A DNA stretch of 57,289 nucleotides from Bacteroidales bacterium (lineage in GTDB: Bacteria > Bacteroidota > Bacteroidia > Bacteroidales > UBA932): assembly GCA_028691975.1 (NCBI GenBank), contig JAQUYF010000005.1:1-57289 (forward strand), in the 5' to 3' direction. The position numbers were made by a program, and so were the translations under genes. The notes below the pieces were generated by a model. That model saw nothing but the letters and a program-made list of their open reading frames with translations, was not told the origin of the DNA and searched no databases. Shown here one piece after another: positions 51,092 to 57,289 of this stretch; positions within the stretch are counted from its first letter, which is position 1; each line of letters opens with the position of its first letter.

Positions 51092-51438
51092 AATTAATTG
51101 CGATTTCATTAATACAGAGCTTTTTTACGGCGATGGCTCAGGTTACCTTGAAAATGGCGACCGCAAAGTTGGCCAAGTTCAGCTTTTCGTGGGCATTTTT
51201 TAAGACTGTTGTGACGAATATTCCGCTGTTGATAGCCGGAATCTGTGCTTTGACATCTATGGTTATGTGGATTCATATCTTGAAACGCTGGCCTTTTTCA
51301 ATTGCATACCCCCTTTCTACTTTTGCTTACGTCTGGGGTATGATTGCGGCGGCACTGATACTTCACGAGCCTATTGTAGCTACAAGGTGGATTGGTGTCG
51401 TACTTATAATAGCAGGAATGATATTTATTGCAAAATAG
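51085..51438 (+). CDS. EamA/SMR-type small membrane protein (ArnE/ArnF-like)
   Basis: The 117-residue protein has four hydrophobic helices (about residues 3-22, 42-62, 70-88 and 97-115). Its pattern, AMAQVTLKMAT at the start and SIAYPLSTFAYVWGM in the middle, resembles small multidrug-resistance and ArnE/ArnF flippase subunits. In this cluster a lipid-linked intermediate could be flipped across the inner membrane. It overlaps the chain-length-factor gene by 7 bp and precedes the LolA-like gene by 6 bp. Confidence 0.82.
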   Translation: MLKLIAISLIQSFFTAMAQVTLKMATAKLAKFSFSWAFFKTVVTNIPLLIAGICALTSMVMWIHILKRWPFSIAYPLSTFAYVWGMIAAALILHEPIVATRWIGVVLIIAGMIFIAK

Positions 51439-51444
51439 GATAAA

Positions 51445-52059
51445 ATGAAGCGTATTGTATTGATAATAAGTATGTTGATTTGCTCCATTACGATATGGGG
51501 ACAAGATCGGAGTGCTGTTGTTGAAAAGATTAATGCTGCCTCGCAGAAGATTACGTCACTCAGTTGTGACTTTATTCAGAAAAAGCAAGTTTCTATTCTT
51601 GATGAGAGCATTGTCTCTTCAGGAAAACTGTTTTTTGCCGCAGGCAACAAACTCTGCTGGGAGTATATCAAGCCGTACACATACTCTTTCATAATGAATG
51701 GCAGTAAGGTCTTGCTGCGCAGTGGCGACTCTTCCAATGTATTCGATACCAAGACCAATAAGATGTTTTCTCAGATTAGCAAGTTGATAATGAGCGGAGT
51801 GGACGGAAGCGGAATTACCGATTATGATAATTTTGACATAACTGTCATCGACGGGGTTAAGGAGGTGATTGTGACGATGGTACCAAAGAACAGGGATGTC
51901 AGGAAGATGTTTTCCAGGATATTGCTTCATTTTGGCAAAGAGGACTATTTTGTAAAGATGATACAGATGTTGGAACCATCCGGGGACGAGACAAGTATAG
52001 AGATAATTAATCGAAAGTTGAATAGTGCTATTGATGAAAAGGTGTTTGCTATTGAGTAG
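51445..52059 (+). CDS. LolA-like outer-membrane lipoprotein carrier protein
   Basis: The 204-residue protein has a cleavable signal peptide (MKRIVLIISMLICSITIWGQ) and a LolA-type half-barrel. Visible patterns are KITSLSCDFIQKKQVSIL, SGKLFFAAGNKLCWEY and YSFIMNGSKVLLRSGD. LolA shuttles lipidated cargo through the periplasm. Aryl-polyene clusters often contain a LolA homologue, consistent with delivery of the lipid-anchored pigment to the outer membrane. It overlaps the next gene by 26 bp (from the ATG at 52034). Confidence 0.88.
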   Translation: MKRIVLIISMLICSITIWGQDRSAVVEKINAASQKITSLSCDFIQKKQVSILDESIVSSGKLFFAAGNKLCWEYIKPYTYSFIMNGSKVLLRSGDSSNVFDTKTNKMFSQISKLIMSGVDGSGITDYDNFDITVIDGVKEVIVTMVPKNRDVRKMFSRILLHFGKEDYFVKMIQMLEPSGDETSIEIINRKLNSAIDEKVFAIE

Positions 52060-52450
52060 TCTGCTGCTTTGTCTCTTGTGCAGTTGTGGAGTGCAGAATA
52101 AAGCTCTCGGGGAGGGAAGTTCTGTTGCTTCGCAGAAATACAGGATGGTTGTGACCTTCCAGACAGGGCAGATAAGCGGTATTATGGCAATCAAACATAC
52201 GGAGGAGATGATTTACGGCACAGCCATAAATGAGTTTGGGGTGAAGTTGTTTGACTTTGTGATTAGTGGCAAAAAGTGCAAATTGAAAAATGTAGCATCT
52301 ATGATGAATAAGTGGTACATCAAGCGTACAATAGCAGGGGATCTGCATACGCTGTTTACTGAACAGTTAAATATCTATGAGAGTTCTGATATAGAGCTTG
52401 TAAACGATAAAAGAGGAATTATTTACAAACTTTCAAAGCTGGGAGAATAG
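52034..52450 (+). CDS. Small lipoprotein of the polyene cluster (LolB-/DUF3261-like in position)
   Basis: From the ATG at 52034 the product is 138 residues with a lipoprotein signal (MKRCLLLSSLLLCLLCSCG). A GTG at 52025 would also open the frame but puts three extra residues before the signal. The mature part is beta-rich (YRMVVTFQTGQISGIMAIKH, AINEFGVKLFDFVI). It shows no clear motif. Small lipoproteins often follow LolA homologues in aryl-polyene clusters and could be the receptor in the outer membrane. It is 26 bp inside the LolA frame and 2 bp before the fusion gene. Confidence 0.68.
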   Translation: MKRCLLLSSLLLCLLCSCGVQNKALGEGSSVASQKYRMVVTFQTGQISGIMAIKHTEEMIYGTAINEFGVKLFDFVISGKKCKLKNVASMMNKWYIKRTIAGDLHTLFTEQLNIYESSDIELVNDKRGIIYKLSKLGE

Positions 52451-52452
52451 TC

Positions 52453-53547
52453 ATGGTATTGAAGGATGATTTTTACACGGTAATTAAGGTTGAAAAGCAG
52501 AATGAAGAGGAGATTGTTACGCTCCGCCTCAATGCCGATCATCTTATATATCGTGCTCATTTTCCAAATAATCCTATTACTCCCGGAGTCTGTATTGTGC
52601 AGATATGTAAAGAGTTGGCGCAGATGATCATGGGCGGATTGCCTGCAAAGATCTCGTCGGTCAAAAGCATTAAGTTTATGAACGTAATCAATCCTCTGGT
52701 CAACAGTGAGATAACGTTCGGCATTACACTTACTCCGACTTCAACGGGATATGCTGAAAAGGTGACTGTCTCGGCGGGTGATACAATTTTTGCCAAAATA
52801 TCTATGAAACTTGTCATGGATAAAGTCTGTGTCATCATCCCTACATACAACAATATGAACACTGTTATAGAAGTGATTAATAACGTGTTAGAGTATTGTA
52901 GATATGTGATAGCGGTTAATGACGGTTCTACTGACGGTACTGCCCGTTTGCTTGATGGTGTGAAAGATAAAGTTACAGTTATGGGCTATGCCGATAATCG
53001 CGGCAAAGGGTATGCCCTGAGAGCGGGATTTGAGGAGGCACTCAGGAGGGGTTTTAAGTATGCCATTACCATAGACTCTGATGGACAGCACTTTGCTTCA
53101 GATATTCCACTTTTTTACGATGCTATAGCAAAATATCCCGATGCACTAGTTGTCGGCTCCCGTATGTTTGATCAGGAAAACATGCCTTCGGCAAATACAT
53201 TTGCAAATCGCTTTTCAAATTTTTGGTTTACAGTGCAAACCGGATGCAAACTACCTGATACTCAGACAGGATATAGACTTTATCCCATTTGCCGGATGGC
53301 AAAAATGAAGTTCATCACAAGCAGGTATGAGTCTGAACTTGAGATGCTTGTACGCTGTAAATGGAGGGGGATAAAGGTCGTCCCTATCTCAGTGGGAGTC
53401 TATTATGCTCCTGAGGGAGAAAGAGTTACACATTTCAGGAAGGGGAGGGACTTCTTCAGAATATCGCTCTTAAACACTGTATTGACACTGTGTGCAATAC
53501 TATATGGCTATCCATCAATGTTAATTCACAGAATAACGGGGAAGTGA
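52453..53547 (+). CDS. Fusion of ApeI-like dehydratase and family 2 glycosyltransferase
   Basis: The 364-residue protein joins two domains. Residues 1-121 form a hot-dog dehydratase with the catalytic His36 in AHFPNNPITPGVC. From Met122 a GT2 glycosyltransferase begins (VCVIIPTYNN), followed by VNDGSTDGTARLL, NRGKGYALRAGF and the metal-binding DSDGQH. The junction reads KLVMDKVCVIIP, and Met122 would be a natural GT start, so the gene looks like two ancestral genes joined by loss of a stop codon; translation of a separate GT from 52816 is possible. The GT could attach a sugar or phosphosugar to the polyene or its lipid anchor. Confidence 0.9.
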   Translation: MVLKDDFYTVIKVEKQNEEEIVTLRLNADHLIYRAHFPNNPITPGVCIVQICKELAQMIMGGLPAKISSVKSIKFMNVINPLVNSEITFGITLTPTSTGYAEKVTVSAGDTIFAKISMKLVMDKVCVIIPTYNNMNTVIEVINNVLEYCRYVIAVNDGSTDGTARLLDGVKDKVTVMGYADNRGKGYALRAGFEEALRRGFKYAITIDSDGQHFASDIPLFYDAIAKYPDALVVGSRMFDQENMPSANTFANRFSNFWFTVQTGCKLPDTQTGYRLYPICRMAKMKFITSRYESELEMLVRCKWRGIKVVPISVGVYYAPEGERVTHFRKGRDFFRISLLNTVLTLCAILYGYPSMLIHRITGK

Positions 53548-53548
53548 T

Positions 53549-56500
53549 ATGAGAAAGTGCTTTGTGGCAATATATGATTATCTGGTAAAACATCGTCTGC
53601 TGATGTGGGTTATACTCGTGCTTTTGGTCGTGGGGGCGATTATCTCTGTAGGAAGACTCAACTTCAGCGAAGATATTTCGGATTTTCTGCCTCAAAACGC
53701 TCAAAATGAGAAAATAAACTATGCTTACGAGCATATCGGATCGGCAAATACGATATTAATCAGCGTCTCTATGGCAGATGCGCAGGCAGAGCCGGATGAC
53801 GATGTGATTATGAACTCTATAGATGCTTTGGTGGAAAAGCTTGAGGATGGTTCTGCTGCCGAGCATATCAACAAAATCACATATCAGGTGGATCAGAGTA
53901 CGATACTTTCGGTGATGAACTTTGTGACCGCCAATATCCCGTATTTTCTGTCGGATGAGGATTATGTCAGATTGGATACCATGCTGACATACGGGAAGAT
54001 ATACGGCACTCTTGAGGCTGAAAAGAGGCTTTTGATGACTCCTGTCGGCGGCTTTATGAAAAACAATATCAGCATTGACCCGCTTTCAATCTCCGGACCC
54101 GTACTTGCGAATCTCAACAATTTCAAAATGAGTGACGCTTATCTGATGAAAGATGATTACATCTTTTCAAAAGATGGTAGAGAGGGGATTATCACAGTCG
54201 ATTCCAAATATCCTGTAAGTGAGACTGCCGGCAATACGCGGCTGATAGCTGCCATTGATCAGGCTGTCCGGGAAGTTGTAGCTCAGGAAGATGGCATAAT
54301 TGCAATTGAACCTTTCGGCTCGTCATACGTATCCAATACCAACTATTCTCAGATAATGAAGGACAGCATTTTGTCCGTTATCCTGGCTGTGGTTATTATT
54401 TTGGGGCTTTTGATATATTACTTCAGGCGACTCGGTTCCGTAATAGTGATACTTCTTCCGATACTTTTCGGGGCACTGTTTGCGCTTGGCTGTATTGCCC
54501 TGTTAAGTGATAAGGTGTCAATTATCGCCATCAGTGTAGGTTCAATCATGATAGGTATCGCTGCGAACTATCCGCTGCACTATCTGACTCATCGCTATCA
54601 GGGATATTCCAACAGAGAGACATTAAATGATATTACACAGCCTCTTACGACAGGCAATATCACGACGGTCGGTGCTTTTCTGAGTCTGCTTTTCATCAGT
54701 TCCGGAGCCATGCGGGATTTAGGGCTTTTTGCCTCACTGCTGCTCGTAGGAACTATTCTTTTTGTGCTGATATTCCTGCCGCACATTGTAGGAAAGGTGC
54801 GCACTCGTGAGGGTAAACTGGCTTTCAGACATATTGCAAGCCTGAGATTTGAGAACAGCAAAGTCAGTATCATTGCAGTGGTTGTTATTACCATATTTCT
54901 CTCATTTTTTCAAGGCAGGGTCAAGTTTGACAGCAATATGTCGAACATCAACTATATGACGAAAGAGCAGCATTTGCAGATGGATAAGTTGATGCAGAAT
55001 CTTCAGGGTGGCAAGCATCTGGTCTATTATGTCAATCAGGGAGAGACCATAGATGAGGCTCTTCGCTATTATGAGAGTACATATACGCAGGTTCAGAATG
55101 TCGTAAATTCTACTGACAGTAGTGCAACTATCAGTCGTATAGGTAATTTTATCCCCTCACTGGAAATGCAGGAGCAGAGACTCGCGCACTGGACCTCTTT
55201 CTGGAAGGAAAAGGCACCGTATGTTATTGAAAATCTGGGGAAAGCAGGTAGTGAGCTGGGCTTTAAAGAGGGTGCTTTTGCTCCTTTTGAAGAGATGGTA
55301 ACTTCTCATCACGAAGTTCAGGAATATGACTATTTCGAACCTTTGACAGCTCAATTCGGTAGCAGCTATATCGTGCAAAATCATGATAATGCCATAATAT
55401 ACAGTGCAATACACATTGATTCCGATAAGTCGCTCAACCTTATTGATGATCTTAACACTGTTTCTCCGGATCGCGGTTTTTCATTTGATGCAGGCTATGT
55501 TACCCGTGCGATGGTAAAGAACCTCTCAGATGACTTCGATTTTGTACTTTATATTTGCGGCTTTATCGTTTTTGCATTTTTGCTTTTATCATTCTCAAGA
55601 ATAGAACTTACCGTTATCTCTTTTTTACCGCTTGCGGTAGGATGGGTATGGATACTTGGAATAATGGGACTTTTCGGGCTAAACTTCAACATAATCAATG
55701 TTATTTTAGCTACCTTTATATTTGGTATGGGAGATGATTATTCGATATTTGTGACGGAAGGGATGCTCTATGAGAATGCTTACAACCGCAAAATGCTTGA
55801 TACTTACAAGGATGCGATAACTCTCTCCGCTTTGATCATGTTTGCGGGTATAGGCACTCTGATCTTCGCAAAGCACCCTGCAATGAGATCCCTGGCTCAG
55901 GTTACGATAATAGGCATGTTTACGGTAGTGTTAATGTCATACATTATTACACCGTTCATATTCAAATGGTTGACTGTACGAAAGGGCAAGAGACGCACAG
56001 AGCCGATAACATTGACCAATTGGGCTATTTCTATTATTTCCTTTGCAGTCTTTTTGATTGCAAGTGCAGTGATGACCGTTTCAGGATGGTTCATACTGTC
56101 GATAGGAGGTAGAAGCGATAAGCATAAATTGAAGTACCATAAGATATTACAGCGTATCAGCTCATGGCTGATAAGGATTATTCCGAGAACAAAATTTACA
56201 TACGACAATTTGTCCGGCGAGACTTTTGACAAGCCTGCCGTCTACATTGCAAACCACCAGTCCCATCTGGATCTTGTAGCCGTAATGATGCTGACGCCAA
56301 AGATGATAATTATTACAAACGACTGGGTATGGAACTCTCCGTTTTATGGTCAGATTATTCGCTATGCCGATTTCTTCCCGATGGATGATTTTATGACAAA
56401 GGATATTGCGCACATTAGAAAAATGGTAGATAAAGGCTATTCCGTAATGGTTTTCCCTGAGGGAACAAGATCTTTGGACTGCTCAATCCTCCGCTTCCAC

Positions 56501-57055
56501 AAGGGAGCCTTTTATCTTGCACAGGAGATGGGGCTGGATATCGTACCTCTGCTGCTTCACGGCTTCGGATATGTACTTCCGAAGGATTCCATGCTGATGC
56601 GAAAGGGGCAGATGAGCCTCTCTGTTATGGAGAGAATCTCTCCGACAGATACGGAGTATGGAGATTCATATTCGGCTCGCACAAAATCAATTCGCAAGAT
56701 GTATACCTCTCTGTATGCACAAAAATGTGCTGAAGTGGAGACAGCAGGATATTACAAAAACCGTGTGCTGCATAACTACATCTACAAAGGTGCGGAAGTT
56801 GAGAAAGATGCAAGACGTGTTCTGTTTGGAAACGGTGATTTGGAGCAGAGGCTTGAAAAGTTGCCGGAAACAGGTTCAGTACTTATTCAGGAGACAGGAC
56901 GGGGCGAGTTTTCGCTTCTTGCAGCCCTTGTACGCAAAAAACTTGAGATATTTGCATTAATTGAAGATGAACAAAAGCGTTCTCTTGCAGATAATTGTGC
57001 TTCCAAGCCTCTCAATCTGCATTATATCGCGTCAAAGGAGGAATATCAGATATGA
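53549..57055 (+). CDS. MMPL/RND-type exporter fused to a lysophosphatidic-acid-type acyltransferase
   Basis: The 1168-residue protein has two RND/MMPL halves. Each has an N-terminal helix (about residues 15-35 and 445-460), a large periplasmic domain (DFLPQNAQNEK, then NYMTKEQHLQMD), and five further helices (about 275-425 and 660-810). From about residue 860 a PlsC-type acyltransferase follows, with NHQSHLD (Asn902-His903) and FPEGTRS near residue 969. Proteobacterial clusters carry exporter and acyltransferase as separate genes; here they are one chain. It would both acylate and export the polyene product. It overlaps the FAD gene by ATGA. Confidence 0.92.
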   Translation: MRKCFVAIYDYLVKHRLLMWVILVLLVVGAIISVGRLNFSEDISDFLPQNAQNEKINYAYEHIGSANTILISVSMADAQAEPDDDVIMNSIDALVEKLEDGSAAEHINKITYQVDQSTILSVMNFVTANIPYFLSDEDYVRLDTMLTYGKIYGTLEAEKRLLMTPVGGFMKNNISIDPLSISGPVLANLNNFKMSDAYLMKDDYIFSKDGREGIITVDSKYPVSETAGNTRLIAAIDQAVREVVAQEDGIIAIEPFGSSYVSNTNYSQIMKDSILSVILAVVIILGLLIYYFRRLGSVIVILLPILFGALFALGCIALLSDKVSIIAISVGSIMIGIAANYPLHYLTHRYQGYSNRETLNDITQPLTTGNITTVGAFLSLLFISSGAMRDLGLFASLLLVGTILFVLIFLPHIVGKVRTREGKLAFRHIASLRFENSKVSIIAVVVITIFLSFFQGRVKFDSNMSNINYMTKEQHLQMDKLMQNLQGGKHLVYYVNQGETIDEALRYYESTYTQVQNVVNSTDSSATISRIGNFIPSLEMQEQRLAHWTSFWKEKAPYVIENLGKAGSELGFKEGAFAPFEEMVTSHHEVQEYDYFEPLTAQFGSSYIVQNHDNAIIYSAIHIDSDKSLNLIDDLNTVSPDRGFSFDAGYVTRAMVKNLSDDFDFVLYICGFIVFAFLLLSFSRIELTVISFLPLAVGWVWILGIMGLFGLNFNIINVILATFIFGMGDDYSIFVTEGMLYENAYNRKMLDTYKDAITLSALIMFAGIGTLIFAKHPAMRSLAQVTIIGMFTVVLMSYIITPFIFKWLTVRKGKRRTEPITLTNWAISIISFAVFLIASAVMTVSGWFILSIGGRSDKHKLKYHKILQRISSWLIRIIPRTKFTYDNLSGETFDKPAVYIANHQSHLDLVAVMMLTPKMIIITNDWVWNSPFYGQIIRYADFFPMDDFMTKDIAHIRKMVDKGYSVMVFPEGTRSLDCSILRFHKGAFYLAQEMGLDIVPLLLHGFGYVLPKDSMLMRKGQMSLSVMERISPTDTEYGDSYSARTKSIRKMYTSLYAQKCAEVETAGYYKNRVLHNYIYKGAEVEKDARRVLFGNGDLEQRLEKLPETGSVLIQETGRGEFSLLAALVRKKLEIFALIEDEQKRSLADNCASKPLNLHYIASKEEYQI

Positions 57056-57289
57056 AACAGAGCGTTACTATAGTTGGCGGTGGACTTGGAGGACTTTTTT
57101 GCGGAGCTATCTTAAGCAAAGATGGTCTGCAGGTACGGGTGCTTGAACGACATTGTGTAGCAGGCGGAGGTCTTCATACCTTCAGACGTAACGGAATTGA
57201 ATTTGAGACCGGTTTGCATTATGTATGAGGCTTCAAAGAGGGCGACATACGGAATAAGATATGTTCTTATCTCGGCAGTATGGATAAGT
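57052..57289 (+). pseudogene. FAD/NAD(P)-dependent oxidoreductase, partial, interrupted by in-frame TGA
   Basis: The start (ATG at 57052, in ATGA with the upstream stop) opens a Rossmann FAD-binding protein: SVTIVGGGLGGLFCGAIL, then VLERHCVAGGGLHTF. After FETGLHYV the codon is TGA (57226-57228), where relatives of phytoene-desaturase-like enzymes have Gly (HYVGG-type). The same frame then continues GFKEGDIRNKICSYLGSMDK to the window edge, just as an intact protein would. TGA is a normal stop codon for many genes here, so recoding is unlikely. The gene is either disabled or the base is a sequencing error (GGA to TGA). Similar oxidoreductases occur in flexirubin/aryl-polyene clusters. Confidence 0.7.

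Noticed and set aside
57226-57228. TGA recoded as glycine (alternative genetic code)
   Set aside because: Many genes here end in TGA (for example the PatB-like gene, KS 3 and the MMPL fusion), so TGA is a stop in this genome.

Overview
This 57.3 kb window reads as chromosomal DNA from an anaerobic member of the Bacteroidetes, probably order Bacteroidales. Evidence: promoters of the TTG-N18..21-TAnnTTTG type, weak or absent Shine-Dalgarno sequences, many lipoprotein signal peptides, a 6S-type RNA between zapA and rny, a ferredoxin-dependent 2-oxoacid oxidoreductase, an ATP-type PEP carboxykinase, and a flexirubin/aryl-polyene-type pigment cluster. No plasmid, phage, IS, rRNA or CRISPR signature was seen. 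One tRNA (Gly, CCC) is present.

Layout. 1-1.2 kb is non-coding repeat DNA. 1.2-10.2 kb (+) carries an SUMF1-domain protein, a MalY/PatB-type lyase, an isoaspartyl peptidase / SDF symporter / 5'-nucleotidase operon, a coiled-coil protein plus zapA, a 6S-like RNA, rny and a DUF3467 gene. 10.2-15.1 kb (-) is an energy operon: ADP-forming acyl-CoA synthetase, a 51-residue membrane protein, ferredoxin and the alpha, beta and gamma subunits of a 2-oxoacid:ferredoxin oxidoreductase. 15.3-19.2 kb (+) encodes an amidohydrolase, a purine nucleoside phosphorylase, MtnA and an MBL hydrolase, which fits methylthioadenosine salvage through methylthioinosine. 19.3-23.5 kb holds two small lipocalin-like lipoproteins, an M2/M3-type peptidase and pckA. 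23.9-27.5 kb (-) is a tight four-gene operon of DsrC, a cytochrome-b-like membrane subunit, an HdrD/DsrK-like iron-sulfur protein and a class-V cysteine desulfurase. 27.6-33.1 kb (+) has RecQ, an alpha/beta hydrolase and an FtsX-like permease interrupted by an in-frame stop. 33.1-35.7 kb is a repeat-rich non-coding stretch with the tRNA. 35.7-42.0 kb (+) is a galactan pathway (GH53, GH2, GalK, GalM).

42.1 kb to the window end (+) is a colinear aryl-polyene/flexirubin-type cluster. It holds an aromatic amino acid ammonia-lyase, a ketoreductase, three ketosynthases with intact Cys, two ketosynthase-like proteins without Cys, two ACPs, three hot-dog proteins, a flippase-like small membrane protein, a LolA homologue, a lipoprotein, a dehydratase-glycosyltransferase fusion, an MMPL exporter-acyltransferase fusion, and the start of an FAD oxidoreductase carrying an in-frame TGA. 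The likely logic is: an aryl starter from Tyr or His family chemistry, type II polyene extension, lipid or sugar conjugation, and export to the outer membrane. The cluster continues beyond the window.

Two things run through the whole window. Several spacers are filled with degenerate microrepeats, each spacer with its own unit. Two otherwise intact-looking genes carry single in-frame stops. Family assignments rest on recognisable motifs read by eye; no database search was possible.
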